From Mollicutes bacterium (lineage in GTDB: Bacteria; Bacillota_I; Bacilli_A; Izemoplasmatales; Izemoplasmataceae), in the NCBI GenBank assembly GCA_003551405.1, contig PUMO01000082.1, positions 1-5,501 on the forward strand: a stretch of 5,501 nucleotides of DNA, in the 5' to 3' direction. The notes under the pieces are model-generated. The model was given only the letters and a program-made list of their open reading frames with translations. It made no database searches and was not told where the DNA came from. This document shows, one piece after another, positions 1 through 5,136 of the stretch; positions within the stretch are counted from its first letter, which is position 1, and every line of letters begins with the position of its first letter. The translations under genes were made by a program, and so were the position numbers.

Positions 1-483
1 GTGCGCAGCATTGATTTGAATCATGGCGCCGAGCGCCTTGACATTATGCCATGTCGCCAGGGTCACCTTGTGATAACGTTCTGCATGCGCAACGACGACT
101 TTTACCCCTTTGAGGCTTAGTGCATACACCGTTTCTTCGATGTCGACGCGTTCCGTACCAAAATCAATGAGAACATACTCGGTCTCATTGAGGGAGATGC
201 CAGCGTTAAGATTCGCAAATATATCACGCGATGCATCAATCTCACACCCCAGGCTCAGGGTGATCGCTGAATTGTGTTGTTTGAGTGCATCTTGCAGGAT
301 GGCTTGTTGTTTACGTGCCTTTTGTTCATCAAAAGTATAACCACGCCGTGGCCCATGATGCGGCGTTAATACGATGGTATCAACCCCGTTTTTTTCAAGG
401 GCTTGCACCATAGAAAGACTCTCTTCAAGCGTCTTGGCACCATCATCCATATCCCACAAGATGTGCGTATGTAAATCAATCAT
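1..483 (-). CDS. PHP-family protein-tyrosine phosphatase (CpsB/CapC/YwqE type), 3' part cut by window edge
   Basis: The first 161 codons are present, with no stop before the window edge; the family is usually about 250 residues. The protein opens MIDLHTHI and carries the PHP metal-site pattern: H5 and H7, a DDGA motif at 13-16, PHH at 41-43, GCEI with E81, and AHAERY with H133. This is the arrangement of Mn-dependent tyrosine phosphatases that dephosphorylate bacterial tyrosine kinases controlling capsule or exopolysaccharide synthesis (CpsB of streptococci, YwqE of Bacillus). The family's usual LIEF is LIDF here (D107), and the usual AHxERY has Ala at x. The start ATG (481-483) is fixed by AAGGGGA at 491-497, 7 nt upstream. 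No kinase or glycosyltransferase gene is visible on this side, so this may be a stand-alone copy; the downstream context lies outside the window. Family assignment is confident; the substrate is inferred. Confidence 0.9.
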   Translation of the reverse strand, partial: MIDLHTHILWDMDDGAKTLEESLSMVQALEKNGVDTIVLTPHHGPRRGYTFDEQKARKQQAILQDALKQHNSAITLSLGCEIDASRDIFANLNAGISLNETEYVLIDFGTERVDIEETVYALSLKGVKVVVAHAERYHKVTLATWHNVKALGAMIQINAAH

Positions 484-508
484 TGCCACTTCCCCTTATC
501 TTTGTGAG

Positions 509-517
509 ATTATACCA
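509..517 (-). promoter_or_regulatory. Extended -10 promoter of the PHP phosphatase gene
   Basis: On the minus strand the sequence reads TGGTATAAT: a perfect TATAAT (509-514) preceded by the TGn extension. It lies 25 nt upstream of the PHP start codon, giving a short leader of about 20 nt. No good -35 hexamer lies at 16-18 nt, which is normal for extended -10 promoters. It shows that the PHP gene is transcribed separately from the lipoprotein gene, which ends at the terminator just upstream. Confidence 0.7.
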
Positions 518-580
518 CAATTATCATGAAAATAACATAAAAAAATACCATCTTCAAAAGGGACACGCCCAAACAAAAAT

Positions 581-619
581 AAAAAGATATCGCCTGCCAC
601 ATAGGCGCAATATCTTTTT
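581..619 (-). terminator. Rho-independent terminator of the collagen-like lipoprotein gene
   Basis: The arms AAAAAGATAT (581-590) and ATATCTTTTT (610-619) pair perfectly. Inside them CGCC (591-594) pairs with GGCG (604-607), leaving a 9-nt loop and a 2-nt CA bulge. On the minus strand the hairpin starts 3 nt past the TAA stop (623-625) and runs into ATCTTTTTATTTTTG, a good U-tract. The A-rich 5' arm gives U-residues on the other strand as well, so it could act in both directions, but no plus-strand gene in the window ends here. Confidence 0.88.
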
Positions 620-622
620 GTC

Positions 623-2146
623 TTAGTTTTTGTGTAAAATGATTTCTATCTTACTGCTAAAAGGGTGAGTGGCAACGTAGGTTGCGAGCGTTCCTGCTTC
701 AACGACGTCTTCATCCCACGCGTTTTTGATAGTGAGCGTATAACTATCAAGTATGATGGATGCTGCGCCGTGTGCATCTCTGTTCATTTCCACCTCAGGC
801 ATGCGTAATGTCTGATTGAGAACGAGTGTTTCACGGAACGCATTGTTCAAATCCGCCTCAGTGTCAAATTGAACAATATCCAAAGGCGGCCCTTTTATGA
901 CATTTTCAAGCGTACCATCATGAATTTCAATGACTTGGTCACTATATAAGCTTTCCGCCATTGAATAGTCAGTCCCCTTAACATAGACATAATCTCCGGG
1001 GGTCACATGAGTGGGTTCATTGATTGCTACTTTGGCGTAGTGTCCATCTGCCGCCATGAAAAGGTTGTTACCGTGAACAGCCTGAATGTTGCCGTGCACA
1101 CGCACAAGGTTTCCACTCCTTGTGTAATCAAGGGCTTCCATTGCAGTCGAAGTTTCATGGTGCACTTTATATGTGGTTTGCGTTTTAACTGGCCCAGTTA
1201 GCTCACCCCAGTGCCAGTACCCATCACTATTCACTTCAGGCACAACAGGCATATCACCATCACTGACCATTTGATGGTCTAAAAGGACGTCCTCTGCATC
1301 GGTGAATATTACTGAATGCGTGTCATCTGTGGACGCTGCCGGTAACCAAAGGTGTTCGCTTTCTCCGTTACTGAGTGTAATGACCAGTGCACCATTCTCA
1401 ACTTCCATGGATGCAATGCTCACGCCGTCAATTCCATCACGTCCATCATTTCCGTCTTTACCAGATGCGCCATCCGTGCCGTCTTGTCCGTCCGCACCCG
1501 ACGGCCCAATCAAAGAAAACGCACTAGTAGTAGTGGTTCCGTCACTGTATTCAACTGTCAAATACCCAGCATCATCCACATCCACTGAAGTAATACCGAT
1601 GCCATCCTCCCCTGAAGCGCCATCCGCACCATCCTGACCATTAGTGCCTTCTTCACCCTTAATCACACCAAGGTTCACCACGGTATCGTCGCTATAATGG
1701 ATGATGAGTTCACCTTCTTCAGTAACTTCGCTTGAAACAATACTGCGCCCATCCACACCGGCATCGCCTTGTTCGCCCTTAAGTATGTCTAGATCAATGA
1801 GTGGACGCCAGGAGCCGCCTTGGTTCATCATGACTTGATTTTCCACAATCTCAATTTCCGGGTGAATATCAGCGCTTGAGAGTAGCGCTTCAGCGCACAG
1901 TAACTGGATGGTAACGGGCGGGTAGCCGTTGGTGAGCTTTAGCGTATGAAGCCCGGGTGCATCAGGCACATCCCCCTTTAACATGGACGCCTCAAGCGGC
2001 GCCGGTCCATCCGCCGTTGGCACTGTGACGTCTTCAAGCGCAAAAGTTTGCATAAAAAAGACTTGTTCATGCCCACTTCTTTCAGTCTCACACGCTGAAA
2101 GAAGGAAAATAAGCATAAACAAGCCAAACCCTACGTGTTTTTTCAT
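623..2146 (-). CDS. Collagen-like repeat lipoprotein with OB-fold-like C-terminal region
   Basis: This is a 507-aa predicted surface lipoprotein. Residues 1-19 form a lipoprotein signal (MKK, hydrophobic core, lipobox LSAC with C19). Residues 20-110 are a unique acidic region. Residues 111-270 hold three Gly-X-Y tracts (G124-G133, G164-G182, G214-G241), mostly GXD triplets with almost no proline, each followed by a unit of about 30 residues patterned SI-S-EV---G-L-I-YSDG-----LG. This alternating design recurs in surface and tail-like proteins of Bacillota. Residues 277-328 (VIFTDAEDVLL, then GYWHWG) resemble an InlB-type B-repeat. Residues 345-412 (LVRVHGNIQAV, then GDYVYVKG) resemble a bacterial OB-fold domain, and 425-507 may be a second such fold. 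GGAGG at 2154-2158, 7 nt from ATG, fixes the start. It lies 80 bp downstream of the nucleotidase pseudogene on the same strand. The function is unknown; adhesion or surface scaffold is only a guess. Confidence 0.88.
   Translation of the reverse strand: MKKHVGFGLFMLIFLLSACETERSGHEQVFFMQTFALEDVTVPTADGPAPLEASMLKGDVPDAPGLHTLKLTNGYPPVTIQLLCAEALLSSADIHPEIEIVENQVMMNQGGSWRPLIDLDILKGEQGDAGVDGRSIVSSEVTEEGELIIHYSDDTVVNLGVIKGEEGTNGQDGADGASGEDGIGITSVDVDDAGYLTVEYSDGTTTTSAFSLIGPSGADGQDGTDGASGKDGNDGRDGIDGVSIASMEVENGALVITLSNGESEHLWLPAASTDDTHSVIFTDAEDVLLDHQMVSDGDMPVVPEVNSDGYWHWGELTGPVKTQTTYKVHHETSTAMEALDYTRSGNLVRVHGNIQAVHGNNLFMAADGHYAKVAINEPTHVTPGDYVYVKGTDYSMAESLYSDQVIEIHDGTLENVIKGPPLDIVQFDTEADLNNAFRETLVLNQTLRMPEVEMNRDAHGAASIILDSYTLTIKNAWDEDVVEAGTLATYVATHPFSSKIEIILHKN
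1337..1777 (-). repeat. Three alternating collagen-like tracts and beta units inside the lipoprotein gene
   Basis: The tracts lie at 1748-1777 (3 triplets), 1601-1657 (6 triplets) and 1424-1507 (9 triplets), so the collagenous part grows towards the C-terminus. The last two share the phrase DGASG flanked by GQDG and a charged residue plus DG, and their DNA is recognisably similar, which suggests internal duplication. Between and after them are three diverged units with a shared YSD/LSN-G turn. A weaker, collagen-less half unit may precede the first tract (residues 97-123). Confidence 0.8.
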
Positions 2147-2162
2147 GTGTTGTCCTCCGTTA

Positions 2163-2185
2163 GTTTAATGGTCGTACCCTTAAAC
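2163..2185. promoter_or_regulatory. Inverted repeat in the leader of the lipoprotein gene
   Basis: The arms GTTTAA-T-GGT (2163-2172) and ACC-C-TTAAAC (2176-2185) match at nine of ten positions around a 3-nt centre, CGT. The repeat ends 4 nt upstream of the GGAGG ribosome binding site (2154-2158) and lies just downstream of a weak candidate promoter. No T-run follows it on the minus strand, so it is not a normal terminator. It could be an operator or an mRNA hairpin in the leader. The symmetry is seen directly; the role is inferred. Confidence 0.45.
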
Positions 2186-2212
2186 TCTAACAAGATGGTA
2201 GCGGTTTTACAA
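2184..2212 (-). promoter_or_regulatory. Candidate promoter of the lipoprotein gene (weak)
   Basis: On the minus strand, TTGTAA (2207-2212) and TAGAGT (2184-2189) are separated by 17 nt, each matching the consensus at four of six positions. The -35 sits in an imperfect palindrome (2202-2217, outer arms CGGT/ACCG). This is the best candidate in the 80-bp gap. The lipoprotein gene could instead be read from the pcp promoter through the pseudogene, since no clear terminator separates them. Confidence 0.35.
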
Positions 2213-2226
2213 CACCGTTTATATAA

Positions 2227-3077
2227 TTAGTCCGAAAATCCATCCAAAACGTCAATGGAGGGAATACCCCGTACGGTGAATGCATCGTTTGTTTCATGGA
2301 AATAATCAAATCTTTTACGTGCCCAATCAAAGAGCGTTTGTTCGCTTTTTTTAATATTGTCACCTGAAGCGAGTGAGTTATAGGGGCTATGAAAGCCATA
2401 AGCGTTTCTCGCAACGGTGCAGGTGCCCGAGGGATCAATATCATAAGAAGCTTGGACGCGGCGTGATGGGCGTTACTCTTTAAAATATGGTGTGCCTGGG
2501 CACCAGAAACATCACTTCTCACAATGGTATGATCAAAGGGGAAACATCATAAAGCCGTGCAGGGCTACGCGTAAAGCTGATCGCGCGTTCCACCGCTATT
2601 ATGGACGCCAAAATCTGCGCCGAACGCTTCACGCATGCGTTCACTCATCCACTGCGTAAGTGCGCCTTGATCATAAGATGCGTCACTTAAGCGTGATTGC
2701 TCATAATAATGCGACATGGATGCGCGTCTTTCTTGAATCAAATCCGCAATGTCGCTGCTTCATGGTGAAACCCAGCGTCATCATGACGGTTAAGATTATC
2801 CATGATGCGGGTGGTGGTATTGCCATAATCGGCGTTACTTAAAAGCGTGCCCTGAAACGTGTCGCCACCACCAAGACTCAAGGTATTGTCAAATTGTTTG
2901 ATGTTTCATCCTGTAAATAATGCCCAATGGCGGCCATCCTCATTGACGCATCACGGGCCTTAAGGCCACCGTGCAAGTTACTTATGTAGTAAACATTGAA
3001 CGCCTCAACATTTTCTACTTCTGTGCATGCTTGTAAAAGCCAAGCATAAAAACCAACATGAGGATGAGCAGTTTCAT
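2227..3077 (-). pseudogene. Decayed 5'-nucleotidase (UshA-type metallophosphatase) lipoprotein gene
   Basis: No single frame spans this region, but joined frames give a recognisable 5'-nucleotidase. From the old start: a signal MKLLILMLVFMLG (ATG at 3075-3077), a frameshift near 3035, lipobox LLQAC, then FNVYYISNLHGGL matching the family's DLHG metal motif with D changed to N. After a frameshift near 2880 come GGGDTFQGTLLSN (the GDxFQG motif) and GFHHEA where GNHE is expected. After a break near 2760 come ALTQWMSERMREAFGADF and NSGGTR of the C-terminal nucleotidase domain, then an in-frame TAG (2565-2567). Further shifts follow through LYDVSP, FDHTIVRSDVSGAQ and SYDIDPSGTCTVARNAYGF, ending in TAA at 2227-2229. 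At 851 bp it is far shorter than the roughly 1.5 kb family norm, so most of the metallophosphatase domain after GNHE is deleted. An intact form would have released phosphate from extracellular nucleotides. It was once coupled to pcp. Confidence 0.88.
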
Positions 3078-3733
3078 CAGCGTACCTTCTTGGCACCCGT
3101 AACTTTTTGGGCCTGTTTTTTAATATCAACGGGGTTGAGCATGGTATCAAGCACGACCATGAGCGCGTTCACCATGTGGGATTGTTCCATGGACGCAATG
3201 TTTTTACCGATTGCCTGCTTGGGTAGCGGCGGCACATGCATGAATCCGACGTCTGCCGACTTATGCATGGCTTTGACGTAGTGCAAGGTTTTATAAAATA
3301 GATTGTTGCATACAAAGCCGCCCGCCGTATTGGAAACAGTGGCGGGCACGCCTTTTTCTTTTAAGCGGTCCATGAGACGCGCCAACGGCAAGGTGGTAAA
3401 TAAGCCATCGGGGCCGTAAGGTTCAATCAGTTCATACTGCTTTTGATTGCCCAGGTTATCAGCCATGTCCGCGTGATTGACATTGAGCGCAACACGCTCA
3501 ATGCTGATGCGTGGGCGTCCCAGGGCAAGCCCAAGCTGAATGATGAGTTTGGGCTGGTGTTCTTCAATCAGTGGTAAGAGTCTGTCAAACGCAAAGTTAT
3601 ACACCACCGGCAAGGTGACTTTGACAATGCGGGTGTTATAAAGCATGTCGGGGATATGTTCAATCACAGCTTCGGTGGGATTGATGCTTTCCTCACCAAA
3701 GGGTTCAAATGCGGTGATGATGGCAGTTTCCAT
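3077..3733 (-). CDS. pcp: Pyroglutamyl-peptidase I (pyrrolidone-carboxylate peptidase)
   Basis: This is a 218-aa cytoplasmic cysteine peptidase of family C15, which removes N-terminal pyroglutamate from peptides; the length is normal. It opens ETAIITAFEPFGEESINP, the family's N-terminal signature. The catalytic triad is complete: E79 in SIERVALN, C142 in SNTAGGFVCNN and H166 in GFMHVPPLP. The GRP motif (72-74) and the GPDGLFTTLP stretch (107-116) also fit. The frame is open back to 3796, but the start at 3731-3733 is chosen because AAGGAGGT (3741-3748) lies 7 nt upstream and the family's homology begins there. The C-terminal tail after residue 200 is Lys-rich. The TGA stop (3077-3079) overlaps the old start of the nucleotidase pseudogene as TGATG, so pcp was the first gene of a two-gene operon whose second member is now dead. 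Confidence 0.95.
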   Translation of the reverse strand: METAIITAFEPFGEESINPTEAVIEHIPDMLYNTRIVKVTLPVVYNFAFDRLLPLIEEHQPKLIIQLGLALGRPRISIERVALNVNHADMADNLGNQKQYELIEPYGPDGLFTTLPLARLMDRLKEKGVPATVSNTAGGFVCNNLFYKTLHYVKAMHKSADVGFMHVPPLPKQAIGKNIASMEQSHMVNALMVVLDTMLNPVDIKKQAQKVTGAKKVR

Positions 3734-3740
3734 AAACGCG

Positions 3741-3748
3741 ACCTCCTT
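3741..3748 (-). promoter_or_regulatory. Ribosome binding site of pcp
   Basis: AAGGAGGT on the minus strand is a perfect match to the anti-Shine-Dalgarno sequence, 7 nt from the ATG at 3731-3733. It rules out the longer frame starting at 3796, whose extra 21 residues overlap the promoter. Confidence 0.85.
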
Positions 3749-3760
3749 GTTAATTAGTTT

Positions 3761-3769
3761 ATTGTACCA
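3761..3769 (-). promoter_or_regulatory. Extended -10 promoter of pcp
   Basis: The minus strand reads TGGTACAAT, a one-mismatch -10 (3761-3766) with the TGn extension. Only a T-rich tract lies where a -35 would be. Transcription would start about 20 nt before the ribosome binding site region ends. It is divergent from the nuclease promoter at 3808-3836, with about 40 bp between the two promoter cores. Confidence 0.6.
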
Positions 3770-3807
3770 AAGACAACCGTGGAAAAAAAGACGCACGGAA
3801 AAAAGCC

Positions 3808-3836
3808 CTTACATTTTTAGGCGGGGGTGTTATAAT
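3808..3836 (+). promoter_or_regulatory. Promoter of the thermonuclease lipoprotein gene
   Basis: A CTTACA -35 (3808-3813, four of six) is followed after 17 nt by a perfect TATAAT (3831-3836) that also has a TGT extension. An A-tract (3799-3804) directly upstream, with another at 3783-3789, resembles an UP element. The predicted transcript starts near 3843, giving a leader of only about 20 nt. Confidence 0.75.
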
Positions 3837-3848
3837 AATAACGATAAT

Positions 3849-3854
3849 GAAAGG
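3849..3854 (+). promoter_or_regulatory. Ribosome binding site of the thermonuclease lipoprotein gene
   Basis: GAAAGG lies 9 nt before the ATG at 3864. The in-frame ATG at 3855 directly abuts it and so cannot be served by it. Frames opening at 3645 run through the promoter and are not used. Confidence 0.6.
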
Positions 3855-3863
3855 ATGCGTGTT

Positions 3864-5069
3864 ATGAAAAAAACAGCGTTGATGATAAGTTTGTTCATAC
3901 TAAGTATGACGCTTTATGCGTGCGGTGAAGAGAGTGAAACACCCATTACGGATGATCTAAGCATGCCGGCGGTGGATGGTCAGTCTTTTTTAGAAGACGG
4001 CATTGGTGAAGCTGAGTTATTTGAATGCCGTGATGGGGATACGGCGGACTTTGAAGCGGATGGTGAGATCTTCAGAGTACGCTTTTTAGCGCTTGATACG
4101 CCTGAGAGCGGTCATATCTATGAACCGTGGGGACTGCCTGCGTCGAATAAAGCCTGTGACATCATGGAGAACGCAGATGAGATTGTGCTTGAATATGATG
4201 AAGGGGCAGGGGGGCGCCGCGGAAACTATGGACGTTACTTGGCGTTCATCTGGGTTGATGGACGAAATTTAAATCTTGAACTGATTGAACGCGGGTATTC
4301 TTACGCACAAGGATTTGGATCATTTGATTACGCCAGTGAGCTGATCAGTGCGGAAAATGCGGCGCGTGAAGCATCACTTGGGCTTCATGGCACCGAAAAT
4401 GACCCAACCTATCCTTACGGCGCGAGCAGTGTGGATAAAGACATTGGCACCATCATAGATGGCGGGGATGACAATTATTTACACCGTTTCAATGTTGAAG
4501 GCATTGTTAAAGCCAATATCGATGGCCACAGCTACATTGAAGACCCTGAAAGTGGGCGGGGCATCTTTGTGTTTGCCCATTATGATACGCTTGATAACCG
4601 GATGCGCGCAGGGAACCATGTGCGCATTGAAGATGTGCAGTACTATCAAAACGGTAAACCTTACCAAAGTCACTTTTTAACCGACTTTGACCGCAGTAAT
4701 GTGACTGTCCTTGAAGAAGACGCAGGACTAACGCATGAAACCATGGCTGTAAGCGACATAGACAGTATCGACCATGGTAAAGTGCGCACGTTTGAAAATC
4801 TTACCATTACTGAATTTGACGCGAATGAAATGACGCTTTATGCGACCGATGAAGACGGTGAAAGTATTGCCGTGCATCAGCTCGGTGTGGATTATATGGA
4901 TGATGGACTCTTTTCAAGACGTTCTCGCATAGAAGCATGGGAAAGTGTCACAGAGCGTACACTTGAAGTGGGCGACACCTTCAGTGGCACATTTGCGATT
5001 AGTAATCGCCGTGCGCACGGCACAACACTTATCATGCTCGGTGATGAACACTTCACATTGCATGATTAA
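3864..5069 (+). CDS. Thermonuclease (SNase)-domain lipoprotein with OB-fold-like C-terminal half
   Basis: This is a 401-aa predicted membrane-anchored nuclease facing outward. Residues 1-20 are a lipoprotein signal (MKKTALMISL, lipobox LYAC, C20). Residues 46-180 are a staphylococcal-nuclease domain. The residues equivalent to SNase D21, R35, D40, T41, E43 and R87 are all present as D59 (RDGDT), R73, D78-T79, E81 (LDTPES) and R124 (NYGRYLAF), so Ca-dependent cleavage of DNA or RNA is expected. Residues 205-285 (RFNVEGIVKANIDG, then AGNHVRIEDVQYYQNGKPYQ) look like an OB-type beta barrel, and 304-401 may be a second; comparable OB domains accompany thermonuclease domains in Bacillus YhcR-type cell-wall nucleases. 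It has its own promoter and is divergent from pcp and the dead nucleotidase, a setting that suggests nucleic-acid scavenging at the surface. No hairpin with a T-run follows the TAA, so some read-through into crtM is possible. Confidence 0.92.
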   Translation: MKKTALMISLFILSMTLYACGEESETPITDDLSMPAVDGQSFLEDGIGEAELFECRDGDTADFEADGEIFRVRFLALDTPESGHIYEPWGLPASNKACDIMENADEIVLEYDEGAGGRRGNYGRYLAFIWVDGRNLNLELIERGYSYAQGFGSFDYASELISAENAAREASLGLHGTENDPTYPYGASSVDKDIGTIIDGGDDNYLHRFNVEGIVKANIDGHSYIEDPESGRGIFVFAHYDTLDNRMRAGNHVRIEDVQYYQNGKPYQSHFLTDFDRSNVTVLEEDAGLTHETMAVSDIDSIDHGKVRTFENLTITEFDANEMTLYATDEDGESIAVHQLGVDYMDDGLFSRRSRIEAWESVTERTLEVGDTFSGTFAISNRRAHGTTLIMLGDEHFTLHD

Positions 5070-5075
5070 GCGCAC

Positions 5076-5090
5076 GTGTTTTACAAACAC
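5076..5090. promoter_or_regulatory. Perfect inverted repeat covering the -35 box of crtM (candidate operator)
   Basis: GTGTTT (5076-5081) and AAACAC (5085-5090) are exact inverted copies around TAC. The -35 hexamer TTTACA (5080-5085) lies within it, so a bound dimeric repressor would block RNA polymerase. It lies 6 nt after the nuclease stop codon. It has no T-run and the stem is short, so it is a poor terminator. The operator role is inferred. Confidence 0.45.
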
Positions 5091-5108
5091 ACCACGGTTA
5101 TGTATAAT
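5080..5108 (+). promoter_or_regulatory. Promoter of the crtM-like gene
   Basis: TTTACA (5080-5085, five of six) and a perfect TATAAT (5103-5108) are spaced by the ideal 17 nt. Transcription would begin near 5115, about 22 nt before the ATG. This is the strongest sigma-70/sigma-A type promoter in the window. Confidence 0.85.
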
Positions 5109-5136
5109 AAATGCGATGCATTGAGGGGGGTGTGAC

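Noticed and set aside
1302..1637. Plus-strand frame rich in Pro-Ser repeats
   Set aside because: It is the antisense shadow of the Gly-Asp codons of the collagen-like tracts and has no start signals.
1337..1777. CRISPR or tandem DNA repeat array
   Set aside because: The periodicity comes from Gly-X-Y codons in a coding sequence. There are no identical repeats with unique spacers.
2187..2522. 111-codon minus-strand open frame as a separate gene
   Set aside because: Only its first part (RSDVSGAQAHHILKS) is meaningful, as a piece of the nucleotidase C-terminal domain. After about 2450 the true homology continues in another frame to the stop at 2227-2229.
2227..3077. Frameshifts as pure sequencing error in an intact nucleotidase gene
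   Set aside because: Single-base errors could explain some shifts but not the missing several hundred bases of metallophosphatase domain or the altered metal motifs. A mix of decay and error remains possible.
2878..3150. 90-codon minus-strand open frame as a separate gene
   Set aside because: Its N-terminal part is out-of-frame pcp sequence, and its remainder is the lipobox and NLHG segment of the nucleotidase relic. It has no ribosome binding site of its own.
3781..3806. Two A-tracts (AAAAAAA and AAAAAA) as a bent-DNA or replication element
   Set aside because: There are only two tracts, about 15 bp apart and out of helical phase. An UP-like promoter element is the simpler reading.
3645..3863. 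Upstream extension of the thermonuclease lipoprotein
   Set aside because: It would run antisense through pcp and through the promoter at 3808-3836. The lipoprotein signal and the ribosome binding site both place the start at 3864.
5070..5100. Terminator after the thermonuclease gene
   Set aside because: The only hairpin here is a 6-bp AT-rich stem with no T-run, and it coincides with the crtM promoter, so it fits an operator better.
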